Shown here: positions 21,041 to 31,908 of the stretch, one piece after another
Position numbering within the stretch: the stretch's first letter is position 1
Layout: the number at the start of each line of letters is the position of its first letter
Assembly: GCA_001692895.1 (NCBI GenBank)
Contig: KV748235.1
Coordinates: forward strand, 806,001-870,000
Origin: Cenococcum geophilum 1.58
Lineage: Eukaryota; Ascomycota; Dothideomycetes; Gloniales; Gloniaceae
Direction of reading: 5' to 3'
Length of the DNA stretch: 64,000 nucleotides
Program-made: the position numbers and the translations under genes
The notes under the pieces: generated by a model
Databases searched by the model: none
The model's input: only the letters and a program-made list of their open reading frames with translations
Told to the model about the DNA's origin: nothing

Positions 21041-22827
21041 ATGACTAACCCACAGCCTCACAATTTTATGGCTTTGAATAATCAAAACATCACATCGCTG
21101 TCTCAAGGTCAACAATCTCAAGAAGCACAACCTGATCTATCTAACCAGCAAAGTCAAGGAAATCAGCAAACTCATGGCAACCCTCAAAAGCAAGGAAACC
21201 AGCGACAAGGCAATGAGCACAATTACTTCGATTACTCGGGCGACCAGGAACGAACCCATGGAGATCATTTGGCCGCTGCTGGAGACTACCGTGATGCTAT
21301 TAAAACCCTCAGGGAAAAGAACAAGAATTTGACCCATAGAGACTGGAAGGTCCCGGAAAATCGAGCAACGGTCGTACTTCCCAGCCGAGTCAAGATTATA
21401 ACCTTCAATGTCAATGGTGTTCCTGAAGAAGCTAAAGACTATAATGCGAAGGAACTGGACACGTTCCTATCAAACCCCCCCCAAGACCCTTCGAAACCGC
21501 CTCGCCGCCTGTTCTTGCTTGAAGGATTGAGCCCTGAGTACGTCGCGGTATTTGGATCACATTTTCCCATCGATCCTACTTTCTTCATGCAGCATCAGCG
21601 CACCGCTCTATGGGAGGGACGCCACAGAGCAGGAAATACTCCGATGCTAGCTTCCCTCAAGGATCCAGAGACATCTTTTATGATAGAATATTCTGAACTT
21701 CTCTATTTTATCGATACGCCACAAATACGGTCATTACGCAACCCGAACGATAATCGACACATCAACCTATCGCGAAAACCAAAGATATCGACAGACCTTG
21801 ATCAGGTTGGCATAATGCACCGGAAAGCAAGTTTCTGGTCTCAGAAAATCAAGGGAAGCGCAGAAGGCACGGAAGGCTGGGATGGTAATGATGTTGAACA
21901 CTCATGAATCACTCGTTGTGGAATACTGAGATCATCATAGTTCTAATTGTCGTTGACCCACCATTGCCCACAAGGCTGGAGGGTGGGCGGGAGAAAACGG
22001 TCATTCTAGTCGGTACCTCCAAACATGCAGACGAAGTTCCTCTGGCAACTGAGCTCTATCAAGGCGGATACATCGATTTCATCCCATACACCTCACTCGC
22101 AGAAGCCAAAACAGCGGAGGCGCCAAAAAGGAAATGTATGCTAGATGATTTATGCTTCTACTGGAAAACCTGTCATACACAGATCAAAAATTTCCGAGAA
22201 AACCCACTCTTTGCCAGCATTTTCCTTCAAAAGATTATAGCATCAAACTACATGACACTTGTCGGCTATCTGGAAGCCAACCTCAGCGAGCTGGAAACAG
22301 CCATTATACTCTCCGAAATCAAGGAAAGAAAGAAGCACCAAGCACTCGATGTCACAGAGAAATGGTCGATCTTACAATCCTGGAGCCACCGCTTTCCAGA
22401 ATACTGCGGCATGATTGATGACCTCCTGGAGTGGCACTCCATCCCCAAGCTCCCCCCAAACATCAAAGATGCCTGGGAAAATTGCGAAAAAGATTTTAAA
22501 GATATCCAGCGTAGACTCAGCAACCTCCGCTCAAGAACTCAACTACTTAGCGAATCTTTCGTCGGTCTAGCCACCATGGCCGGCATACAAGAATCATTAG
22601 ATGAAGCTAAGGGTGTGAAGGTCCTGACGTTTCTAGGATTCTTTTTCCTCCCACTCTCATTGATTTCGGCGTTGTTTACTCTACCAGACGAATATGGACT
22701 GGGGAAAGGCCGCTTCTGGCTGTATGCTGCTATAGCATTTCCCACCGCTGCAGTGATCACCTGTGTGGCTACGACGCTTGTGTTTGGGTGGAGGGCAAAC
22801 TTTGGGAAGCAATATTATAGGAGGTAA
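21041..22827 (+). CDS. CorA-like divalent-cation transporter family membrane protein (one 56-nt intron)
   Basis: Two open frames (to 21907 and from 21904) join through an intron at 21885-21940 (GTAATG donor, ATAG acceptor). Its removal restores frame and reads ...EGWD then VLIVVDPPLPT; the unspliced frame stops at TGA 21905. The product is 576 aa. Residues about 15-65 are Gln/Asn-rich and probably disordered. The middle has LLEGLSPEYVAVFGSHF and PTFFMQHQRTALWE, typical of fungal CorA-like proteins. Near the C-terminus are two membrane segments (about 509-527 and 541-563) separated by LPDEYGLGKGRF; the classical GMN motif is absent, as in many fungal relatives. I chose the ATG at 21041; an in-frame ATG at 20969 would add 24 residues. 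A CT-rich leader precedes it. Substrate cannot be told from sequence. Confidence 0.85.
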
Positions 22828-22905
22828 TTTCGGAGATCATGTAGATCAAGATCGATTAACCCGAAGGAGCATGGCAATGTGCTAGTTTTCATATTTCAAA
22901 GACTT

Positions 22906-23396
22906 CCGGTATACTCGGCGTCCTTGAACGGCCCTAACGCTGTCACTACTGGAGCCAACGGCATCTCCGGCAATTACATGATGCGTGTGCTTACCTAGGC
23001 TTTAGAACGGTGGCGCCACATCTATTGCCTTTCACGTCGACCTCCCGCTATTCCTGGCGCCTTGCCAAAGAATGCAACACATGTTCCGTTGGACTTCCTG
23101 AAGAAGCCGGAGGAGATAGCTGAAGTGCAGGAGAAGGAGGGTGTGAAAGCGTGAGTGATAGGTATGCAGGAGAGAAGAAGCCCGGGCTGACGAATACAGG
23201 GACTATGTCTTCTTCTCATATATCCAAGTCGAGCCGAAGCCAGGAGAAGCGCTGTGGTCCAACGCCGAGGAAATGTGCAGGATCAATAGTGAGAACGCTC
23301 CCATTCCCTCGACACGACACCAAATTGCTAGTAAAATGGCCCCCAGCCCTCCTTTCCAATTTCCTCGAGGCTCTCGTCGCACCAGTCGAGGCTTAG
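22906..23396 (+). pseudogene. N-terminal fragment of a PRISE-like / NAD-dependent epimerase-type reductase
   Basis: The frame begins LPVYSASLNGPNAV and continues TTGANGISGNYMMRVL, the Rossmann nucleotide-binding start of the short-chain PRISE-like reductases. An in-frame TAG at 22996 replaces an expected Gln. It then reads ERWRHIYCLSRRPP and PLDFLKKPEEIAEV. Two introns fit: 23151-23199 (GTGAGT, CTGAC branch site, ACAG) and 23289-23346 (GTGAGA, CCAG). Splicing both gives FFFSYIQVEPKPGEALW and RINTLLSNFLEALV in frame. The frame stops at 23394-23396 and no C-terminal half follows. At about 150 of the usual 390-400 residues it is a truncated pseudogene. Several small open frames here on both strands are shadows. 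Confidence 0.75.
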
Positions 23397-24552
23397 CCAT
23401 CAAGCAGCACCAGACAAAGCCACCGGACGTTGCAGATACCATTGTATCTCTAAGAGTTCCTTGCTTGTTAGGTCGGTTTTGGGCCATGGCAGAGATTAGG
23501 TTGGCAATTATCAGACTTGCAAGCGGATGAAGTTAGCTCCATGGAGTAAAAGCTCCATAGAATATATGTGGAGTAAGTGGTGGCTCCACCAGATCCATCT
23601 GCTTGCAACTCCAGAAATTGTGTGGGTATGATTGCTGTCTAATAACCTGTGGTTGCTGTGTAGCTCTAAAAGCATCCCCAACGCCTGAAAAGATCCAAAT
23701 TAATTTGATGCGTCTTCTAAAATCCCTCATTACTATGTAATAACGAGACCCAAACTAGCGCCCCTATGGTCTATAGCTCTATTATCTCTTTAAATCCTTC
23801 GTCTTCGCAATCTATTAAGTAAATATAAACGATACCAAGCTTATACCGTAGCCGGTAATTATAAACTACGCCATCCTATACTTAACTAATAGCCTAATGC
23901 TTATAGTAAGGAGTACCGTAGGTAGAAGGTTAATTAGAACTAAGGCAGTCTAGGATATAATAAAGTCTTCCTTAATCTATATACCCTAACCGGCTATAGT
24001 ATAACGGCAGGATATGTCTGGCATGAGCTTTAAACGTATCCTTTTAGGCGTTAATTTAAAAACCCAAGACGTCGGTAGTAGGAAATTTTTTATCTTAAAA
24101 CCGTAGTTAAGCGGGAATGGTAGAGCGTGTAGTACTAATTTAGTAGGCGTTAGCGATAGCAGCTTAGAAGAAGTAAATAATAAATACTATTATAATATTA
24201 ACCAGAACCTAGATAGATTTTTACTAGCATATAATAGTATTAAAGTTTTTTTAGATTTAGGGGTAGGAATTTTTTTATAGCTTAGGTTTTAATAGTAATG
24301 CTTCTATAATTAGTAGAGTTAGTTTAGAATTAATAATAATAATTCTTTAATTAACGTCTAATACGGATCCTACTTAGCCTACGCAGACTACTCCATTATA
24401 GAGGGAAAACTTATAATTTATAGGAAGAAAACCTTGCAGTTAGGGAAGGAAAAACCCTATAAGCCACCTTAGTAGGATAAAAAACCCCAATTTACTATAT
24501 CCGTTTATAGCAGCGGCCCTATAGGCCTACGGCTACGTCCTATCCTCCTTAG
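23397..24552. other. Non-coding stretch; RIP-type decay from about 23740
   Basis: 23397-23740 has normal composition; it contains short inverted motifs around 23535-23600 (GGAGT/ACTCC types) but no complete TIR or TSD could be shown. From 23740 to about 24550 the sequence becomes TpA-rich with stops in every frame, as in repeat sequence elsewhere. A plus-strand run near 24070-24250 (VNLKTQDVGSRKFFILK) reads vaguely coding but matches no family I know. Confidence 0.45.
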
Positions 24553-25107
24553 ATATTCGAACTCCTTGAGGCCACCCCGATTTTAGCGTCAAAAGAAATA
24601 TATGAGGTAAGGTATCCGAGCATCGGCTTTGCGCTCCTGGAAGGCCACCCATCACATATTCGTCCCTTCTTCAAGCATTATGCGCATCCTATACGAATAA
24701 GAAAATCCGACCGGTTCCGAGAGATATGCTGCATTATGCTCATTTATATGTTTGTTTTGTATTTTCCTGCAGGCCTCTTAGCGCTGCTCTGGATGAACCC
24801 GGTTGTTCAATACCTGTGGCTAGGTTATCAAGTGTACGCTATTATTGCTATGCATGTTGCAAGGCTATTTGGGTTCGGAGGATCCGGAAGGACTGAAGAG
24901 CGAGTGGCTCGTCTTTTGGAAAACGGCAGGAAAGTTTGTTTACAGAGTGGAAGTGCCAAAGTCTGGGTAGAGCTAGAGATGGAAGAGGTGGGCTCAGTCA
25001 GTGCTGGCCAACGGAGGATTTCCGAGATTGTAGAAAAGCATAGGAAGTCTGGACAGCTGACAGATAATTCCAATGCACCACCTGGAGAAACGATCTTCAG
25101 ATCATAA
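24553..25107 (+). pseudogene. C-terminal fragment of an uncharacterised fungal membrane protein
   Basis: An open frame of 184 codons follows the stop at 24550-24552 and ends at TAA 25105-25107. No ATG sits where a start is expected; the first usable one is 24736, just before a hydrophobic segment. The product has EGHPSHIRPFFKHYAHP, then two adjacent membrane segments (MLIYMFVLYFPAGLLALLW and YLWLGYQVYAIIAMHVARL), then a soluble tail with EERVARLLENGRKVCLQSG. The upstream end abuts RIP-degraded sequence, so I infer that the 5' part of the gene was lost or decayed beyond recognition. Base composition is normal. The minus-strand open frame 24828-25073 is a shadow. I do not recognise the family. 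Confidence 0.55.
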
Positions 25108-26056
25108 TTGCTCCGCTCCGTACAGAATCCAAAGTACTCGTGGTGTTGCCGCTAGCGGTCAGTGGCAGAAACAGATATTCGGGACTTGTCATCTAACCAC
25201 CAGATCTTTTGATAAATTTATTAACTTTCATTCGTGAATGTCTAGGTTTGACACGTATTCGTGACATTCAAGTAGTGGCCCTCAGAACTAGACAAGCTCC
25301 CCATGAATCATCAAATCTTCACTAATATCTTTTTTGCCATTATTTTCTACGTCGGAATTCATAGTTTTCGCAGGAGCAGTTCAGATGTACGGTCCAGTTC
25401 GGTGACGCACGTATAGACATCTACGCTCTTCCCATGCTCACTCGCTGTTACAGAATAGGAAGTAGTGTAGATTAACCAGCGTCGCCTATAAGGCAGGCCT
25501 TTCGGTCAATTCAATTCAACACCTCTCTGCATTCGTCATACTCGCTCTGTAGATAGAATACATCATCTTCCTTCGTACTTATTCTCCCCCTAAAGCTGCG
25601 CTTATTAACGAGTTCTTTTATTCTAAATATCCAATATCTGCGATTGTTCCCAGGTCGCGCGAATGTCTACCTTTTACACTTTCCGACTATGCCCATTGGA
25701 GCTACTTCATCCAAGCTCAACATTAGATGGAGAAAACTGCGCTTGCTGGATATCACCTAACTCGCTTGGAAGGGCCTCCCAGAGACAAATTCCAATTCGC
25801 GGCCAGGTAACATACTGATCATACGGATATGTTCGCAAATGGTGAATAAACGGTGGCCCGGTTCCGTGAAGCCTCTATGTAGTCATGTAGGCCCCATAGG
25901 CTCGCCTAGACGCCCATAGTCGCCATAGGTGGCTTATTTCCGGTCTAACTTATCTTAGTATAGCTTTAAAATATAATAAAATCTATATAAGGGCTTAAAA
26001 AACTCCAGATCTAGCCTAAAATGTAATAGCTTAGAATAGTTGTTAGCATAGCCTTC
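25108..26056. other. Intergenic stretch
   Basis: Mostly normal composition with no convincing gene. A short hairpin-capable pair TGAATGTC/GACATTCA lies at about 25236-25270. Around 25690-25810 a plus-strand run reads MEKTALAGYHLTRLEGPPRD, protein-like but isolated. 25890-26050 is RIP-like AT-rich sequence. Confidence 0.4.
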
Positions 26057-26334
26057 CTAGGTAATTAGGGCGGCATCGCTTGTCTCGAGCCAAGTCATGG
26101 GGGCGTCGGGTTCCGACATGTTGATGGTGAGGGACGGGAGGAGGTGTTTTGGGGCATCGTTGGTGGTGTGAAGTTTCTGTAAGTAGGGTCGGTTCCGTCT
26201 ATCCAACTGTAGCCCACAGGGCTGTGGAAAAAGATGTATAGCGGGGAATATACAATGGGTTGAGGTAATACTAACAGGTTGTCGTTGCTCATAACTTGTC
26301 CCAATTCTACACAAACGAGATTATTTGGTGGCAT
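26057..26334 (-). pseudogene. Possible small gene fragment, unrecognised
   Basis: Two overlapping minus-strand frames are open. One starts at an ATG (complement of 26334) and reads MPPNNLVCVELGQVM; the other covers the left half and reads HLLPSLTINMSEPDAP followed by MTWLETSDAALIT. The second looks more protein-like, and its continuation past the stop into 25950 is RIP-degraded (YANNYSKLLHFRLDLEFFK). A frame switch or intron between them is possible but no clean splice pair was found. No family recognised. Could be wholly spurious. Confidence 0.25.
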
Positions 26335-26499
26335 TCTGACAGGAGCGATGTCTGTCTGCCGTAGTTTCGGCTAAATATCGGCAGTGGCGTCGATTGTCTA
26401 AACTGGCGCCACCATTACTCAACAGAGTTACATTACCGAGCCAACTGCCGCTCTCTCGCTTCTGTTCGCACTTTTCAGTTCCCAGTCAACCCTGCAAAA

Positions 26500-26504
26500 C
26501 CAAT
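26500..26504 (+). promoter_or_regulatory. CCAAT box upstream of the F-box gene
   Basis: CCAAT lies 93 bp before the proposed start codon at 26597, a usual place for this element in fungal promoters. Motif match only. Confidence 0.3.
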
Positions 26505-26596
26505 CACGGAATACAGCTCTCAATCTGGGCTACGCCCTACATGTTCCCTCATCCATAACCAAATCCCAGCGGTGCGCCACATTCCACCACGTCACC

Positions 26597-27194
26597 ATGT
26601 CAGAAGATTATGGCTGGACGCCCTTCATCATCCCTAAACACGTGAGCTGAATCCGTCCAACCTGGGGCTCCTTTAGTTTATAAGTTGAATCTTAGCTCCT
26701 CACCTCACCAATCACTCTCTCCTCTCCCTTGCTTTGCCTCCCCAATGAACTTCTCTTCGAGATTTTCCACCACACCGATCTACTAGGCCGACTCTGCCTC
26801 GCCTTCACCTGTAAACACCTCCTCCAAGTCTCCGCATCCGCATCGTTAAGGAAACCTCGCCCTGTCCTACAGAGAGGGTTATGTTTGGAGCTGCTCAGGC
26901 TCATCGAGCCATTGAACGCGCGGGGGCGGCCGAAGATGAGCTGGGCGGTCTGTCATGATTGTCTGCGGTATCGGCCAACGAAAAAGTGTTACTGGGCGAC
27001 GAAACGAAGAGATTGGGTGATAACAAAGACATGATTGTCTGCGGTATCGGCCAACGAAAAAGTGTTACTGGGCGACGAAACGAAGAGATTGGGTGATAAC
27101 AAAGAACTGGCAGAAGAGAGTGAATTCCTGGAAGGTAACACATTTTCTACAGTACTCGGAGGGTTGCCCAGAGTGTTACTATTGGGTGTCCTGA
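26597..27194 (+). pseudogene. F-box protein gene disrupted by a 76-bp tandem duplication
   Basis: Exon 1 is 26597-26641 (starts MSEDYGWTPFIIPKH). An intron at 26642-26695 (GTGAGC donor, TTAG acceptor) leads in frame into LLTSPITLSSPLLCLPNELL. The F-box is LPNELLFEIFHHTDLLGRLC followed by LAFTCKHLLQVS, near residues 28-60. A CHDCLRYRP pair then matches a second CPECYYW pair near the C-terminus, a zinc-binding pattern common in short fungal F-box proteins. A perfect 76-bp duplication (26954-27029 and 27030-27105) shifts the frame and stops it at 27032-27034. With a single copy the frame would run to TGA 27192-27194, 155 aa. F-box proteins recruit substrates to SCF ubiquitin ligases. No ATG is available in exon 2, which supports the intron model. 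The duplication could also be an assembly error. Confidence 0.75.
26954..27105. repeat. Perfect 76-bp tandem duplication inside the F-box gene
   Basis: Units 26954-27029 and 27030-27105 are identical, each beginning CATGATTGTCTGCGGTATCG. Perfect identity implies a recent event. 76 is not a multiple of three, so it is frame-breaking. Confidence 0.95.
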
Positions 27195-27432
27195 GTGTTG
27201 CTGTAAAATGTTCAGTATAGCTCTTGGAATCCTCGGTTAAACTAATAAAGACACTTCCAAATTTACGCAAGGTATTTTTCTTTTTAGATAATTACCTTTG
27301 TTATGCAGGAAGCTACACAATATGCCACAAAGGCTAAGTTCTGGCGGCTTCCTTGGGTAAACTATATCTGATCGTGTCTAATAGCAACCCCGCATGTTTA
27401 TTTTCCTCCATGTGCATGTCGGTATCTGGTGC
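27195..27432. other. Gene-free end of the island
   Basis: Normal-composition sequence between the F-box gene and the Copia LTR. No ORF or repeat supported. Confidence 0.5.
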
Positions 27433-27606
27433 TGTTGGTTACACAAGGTGATATCACATAGCTACGGTTCGTAGATAGTATGATGATTGTTCTTGTTTCT
27501 TCATGAAGGAGGGCGAGGAGCTTAAGGCTCCTCGCCACGCTAATGCCGCGGCAACACGTGACGGCAATATGCCTTATATGGTGACCACTTGCCTTTATTC
27601 CTAACA
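27433..27606 (-). repeat. 3' LTR of the truncated Copia, little decayed
   Basis: 174 bp; on the element strand it starts TGTTAGGAATAAAGGC and ends TGTAACCAACA, matching the LTRs at 55214-55392 and 63661-63840. Unlike those, it keeps many CA, TG and CG dinucleotides. The small minus-strand open frame at 27398-27634 is only this LTR. Confidence 0.85.
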
Positions 27607-28044
27607 CTGGCAACTCTTCTTCTGTGGTTGCCATCTATATATATATACCGCTTAACTAGCGGAATAAATATTAATCCTCCTTACTTACTATTACTATTGT
27701 AATATAAGTCTCGCTGTCCCAAAATTTGCCTCTTAGCACGTAGTGCTTTCTTACTTAGGAGTTATAGGTAGATATCTTATTTGGAGGGCCGCTAAGGCGC
27801 TAGTAGTAAGCGAGCCAATAGCGATTTTCTATCCCGGGGATGGAAAATCCTAATTGGCTGGTTTAAGTTAGGGTCTATAGAATGTTATACCCCCCCCCTT
27901 TAAAAAAGTCTTGGTAAGAGAATCTAACTAATTAGACAACTTTAACCGCTAGTTAAAGTTCCTAGATATCTTAAGACCTTATATAACTAAGAAATTTCTA
28001 GGGACTCCCTTTTAACCTAACCTTTAACTTATATACGTAAAGTA

Positions 28045-31000
28045 TTTGTGTTAATAAACGTCTCTAGTGCCTTATTTAGGTTCGCCTTTATTATTATATT
28101 TACCGGGTTATCTTAGCTATTAATTTATTAAAATTTAAAGAGTTTTTAATACTTATAGGATTGCTAAAGTACTATAATATTAATTATAAGGCGCTTCTCC
28201 TTTATAGTACTAAGCTTAACTAAATACTCGTAGAGGGAATATAAGTTAGTATATACGATTATAAGGATAATAGGAAGTTCAAGTTGATCTATAATTATCT
28301 TTAGGGTAGTTCTAATTGCAATTGCTATATTAACTCCGCTAACTATTCTATATATCTCTAACGCTAAAATACTTTAGGTAACGCGCTTACTTTTAGTTAA
28401 GCTCTAATAGATAAGATTACTATAGATTATAAAGTTATTCTCTCTAGTAAATTTATTTATAATAATAATCTTATATNCNAACTNGNAGCTAAANTNTTTA
28501 TTATTTATAAANNATCTATTAATAAATATAAAGAGCTTAGTAGTAGGAAGATTAATAGGCATATAGAGTAGTCCCCAATTAAGATGGTTTATTTACTAAA
28601 AAAGATATTTATTTAGGGCAAGAACGTCGTCCTTAGTTGGTTTTTAGTATTAGGTGGTAACGGAGAGATTAAATAAAGCTTTAGGTTAATAGATAGAAGC
28701 AATATAAGCTTTATAAGCGCGTTACTCTATATATCCTTACTTTAGGGAATTAATGTTAATAATGTTAATCTTTTTACCTTAACCCTTCTAGCGTAAAGCA
28801 ATAGAATCCTTATTTAGGGAGAGGATGCATCTATTAAAGAGTAATAGTATTATTAAATTAAGCTTTTCTTTTAGCTTTACTATAAGATTTGCCTTTACTA
28901 GCTTATCTTCTTTAAGAGCTAAAAATTAGTTGTCCCCTAAGATAATTATATTATTAGTTTATATACTAATAATTCCAAATGGAGTTTCTATAGTTATAAT
29001 AAGGAAGCAGAAATTAAATATAGAAGTAGTTATTAAAAGTTTCTCTTTATGGTGCTTACTATAGGTAGCCCACTAGTAAGTTCCTGCCTCTGTAATTCTA
29101 TATAATGGCTTAAGCATAACTATAATNNTATNTTTAGGNTANTNGTGGNNAATTTNCTCNGGAAGGTATGCTAATATTAAGCGCTAAAGGTGCGTCTCTA
29201 ATTGGGTGTAGGCTTAAGTAATATCTTATAAATAAACTACTATTCTATTCTTTATTAAGGAGGGAGCTAGCGTAATAATAACTCGCTAACTAGCTCGTTA
29301 AATTATAAAAGATTATATAAGAATTACCTCCTTACTATTATTATTATAACCTTAAATAATAAGCCTTAATTTCTTAAATAGGGCGTTAGTAGTTTTGCCT
29401 TTAATCTCATTAACTATTTTTAACTTAAAGATGCGAACTTTATCAAACTTAGTAGGGTTATACTTCTTAAATTTAAAGACTCCTCTTATAATAAGACCGT
29501 CAATCTCCTACTTATTAGATACTTAGAAAGGAGCTTCTAGGGTTATAATACAACCTTCCTTTTAGAGCTATTTTACAAGCTTAAAGTTAGCCTTCTCTTT
29601 AGCTGTTATAAAGGCTATTAATAACTTAACTCTATTCTTAATAGTGGCAACAAATTGTTCTTTAAAATTAATAAGATGTTAGCGATTTTGTAATCCCTTC
29701 GGGCAACCTCTACCGCATTATAGTTATAGCGTATCTACTATAATTATATTAGAATCATAGTCGCCTTCTAGAGTACGTTAATTGTAGTTCTCTTCTAGGG
29801 TATCTTCTAAGGCATCCTATAAAGGCTTGGAATTGTTATCTTTATAATAAGGCTTAATAATAATTAAATAGAATTAAGTGGGTCCGTAAGGCATCTAAAT
29901 AGTATAAGTTTAACTATTAATTACAATAAGTTAATATAGGCCTAACTATCCTCCCTTTTTACGCTATACGCGTACTTTAGACTAAAGTGGCAGATTAAGC
30001 GTAGTTAAGGTGTTTAGGCTATTTCTTATTCCTAGTATATTATTAACCTAGCGTATAGCATAAAGACGTCGCACCTCCTTTATTGCCTTATAAATAGCCT
30101 TAGCTTATTATATAATAGAGGGAGATAGTAGAGAATTATTAGTTATTTAAGGGTAGGCGCTAAAGACTAGTAGCGTAGGTACGAGTCTATCCGGGCCAGC
30201 GGAATTATTAATAGCTTTAACAGCTATTTATAAGGTAAGTTCTTCGCTAGCGTCCTTTAGTTCTAAAGAGATAATCTTATATATGCGGCGTAATGGCGTA
30301 TAATATCGCTCCACTTTTCTAATACTATTATACGCCTTAACGGGGACTTCCTTAACCTTAATTGCTATTGCCTTTATCTATTATTAGAACTCTATAAATA
30401 AGAAGTTCTTTTCTGCGTTATAGACGATTTAATTAGGGGGTCCTAGGTAGATATTAATCTAGTATAACTAAAGGGTATCCTATGCGTTCCTAGCTAATAT
30501 ATCCTTTAAGAATTATACAGCTTAAAAGGAGGTTAAGAAGTTAATAACTTAGAGTACTAGCTTGCTGCTAAGATATATAACGTTGATAATAATATAGAAG
30601 TTGAAGTTATAGTTATCTTTAAGGGTAAACTTAAATTGGCTAGGGGACTTCTAGTTTATTTAGTAGTAATAGCAGTATTTTATAAGATGCTTAATTGCCT
30701 TAACCTTAACTTTATGGCCTACTTATTAAAGAACCCTAAGTAATTAATAAACGGATAGGTGGCTAAAATGACGGTATAGTTGGCGTAACTTTAACTTGGT
30801 TAAATAGCTCTAAGTAACACTCTTTTCTAGTTATTAAAAGAGCAATTAAGGGTAACCTTACTTGCGTATAATAGGCACCCGATTATCTCCCTACACAAGT
30901 ATATTCTTAAGGTTATTAAGCTTAACACTTAATTTATTTATATCCCTAATATAGAATAGAAACGGAGTGTTTGTGGGAATAATATAGAAAGTAATATATC

Positions 31001-31680
31001 CTAAGGGGGTTTAGACCCTAATTGTGCTAAGAGAGATTATAGTACCTTTACTAAAACGAATTGTATATTGGCCTACTATTAATTAGTTAATCTAAATAGA
31101 GCTATTAAGCTGCTGGAGAGCTTAAACTTAAGGTTCTCCTACTATAAATACTTCTGCGGCTTTAGTATCTAGTATAATACTATAGAAGACATTTACTAAG
31201 TATCTATTATTAAAGGAGAACGCAGAGCTCTCCTTTAGCTTATTAAAAATATCTAACTTCGTAATAGAATGGAGCGTAGATTAGTTATTAAGAATAGCGA
31301 CGGTTTATATGCCATTTACCTTACTATACTTAGTAAAGTATTAGTTAGGTAAGTAGTTCTTAATTTCTATATCTATAAGGAGCTATTTAGTCTTATTAAC
31401 CTTACCCTTAAGATTTTCTACGCCTTTATATTAAACTAGAAAGCTTTAGAAGTAGGCTATAGTAACCTTACAATTTTTAACGTTTTTTATACTCTAACGG
31501 AACTTATTATATACCTCCTTTTACTTATTAAGGGAGTGTCTAATTAACTAGTAATTTAGCTTCTTATAAACGTAGCACTTCTTTTAGCAATTACTTTAAA
31601 ATGAACCTCCATAAGGACCTCTATAATTACCTTATAGTTAACGTTAATTATACCCTCTTCCGTATTCCCTACTACGGCTA
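28045..31680 (-). pseudogene. Copia pol remnant (protease, integrase, RT, RNase H)
   Basis: Collinear with the plus-strand copy at 57070-60790. On the minus strand the RNase H end reads LNKALETFINTNTL and VKGWVK near 28000-28070, uninterrupted. The integrase, the RGCPKG AT-hook-like block (about 29680-29740) and the RT follow in mirror order to about 31640, where the zinc-knuckle region begins. Small open frames in this interval are shadows. Confidence 0.8.
28477..29160. other. Ambiguous bases in two clusters
   Basis: Isolated n calls lie at 28477-28513 and 29127-29160 within Copia sequence (one more is at 51486). They alternate with called bases, so they look like unresolved consensus positions between near-identical repeats and not scaffold gaps. 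Confidence 0.9.
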
Positions 31681-31686
31681 TTATTA

Positions 31687-31906
31687 GGATTTTTTTTTGG
31701 GCACGTTGTTGCAAGCGAAAATCGGGGTCTGCAAAACCTGCGTAAGTCGCGATTTTGGCAATTTGCGGCGATTTTGGCAATTTGCCATAAATGTATAAGT
31801 AGCCTATGCAAATTGCTGCAAATTGCCACAAATTGCCAAAATCGCGACTTAAGCCAGTTAAGAAGACCCTAATTTTTAACTGCTATAACGTGCTCAAAAA
31901 AAATCC
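31687..31906. mobile_element. 220-bp foldback MITE flanked by TA
   Basis: Ends GGATTTTTTTT-G-GCACGTT are inverted repeats, flanked by TA (31685-31686, 31907-31908). The interior is a second, larger palindrome built on TCGCGATTTTGGCAATTTG (about 31748-31770) against CAAATTGCCAAAATCGCGA (about 31825-31850), so most of the element can fold into one hairpin. No coding capacity; the open frames over it come from the palindrome. It sits exactly at the truncation point of the Copia element. Confidence 0.75.
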
Positions 31907-31908
31907 TA

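Larger units (their letters stand above)
27433..31685 (-). mobile_element. Copia element, minus strand, 5'-truncated
   Basis: Same family as the complete Copia at 55214-63840. Its 3' LTR is at 27433-27606 and the polyprotein remnant runs from about 28045 to 31680, where homology stops at a foldback element (31687-31906). Beyond that element the plus-strand copy's gag region is not continued, so the gag half and 5' LTR are missing. The internal part is strongly RIP-degraded. Confidence 0.85.

Noticed and set aside
22266-22760. Minus-strand open frames opposite the CorA-like gene
   Set aside because: Shadows of a well-supported coding sequence on the other strand.
23527-23620. Short inverted GGAGT/ACTCC motifs considered as a hAT-type MITE
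   Set aside because: No consistent terminal repeats or 8-bp target duplication could be found.
26692-27270. Several minus-strand open frames opposite the F-box gene
   Set aside because: They overlap the F-box exon and the 76-bp duplication and have no protein-like features of their own.
27398-27634. 78-codon minus-strand frame with an ATG
   Set aside because: Coincides with the Copia 3' LTR; the same sequence in the other LTRs is not open.
31556-31831. Minus-strand frames over the foldback element
   Set aside because: Open only because of the palindromic MITE joined to Copia sequence.
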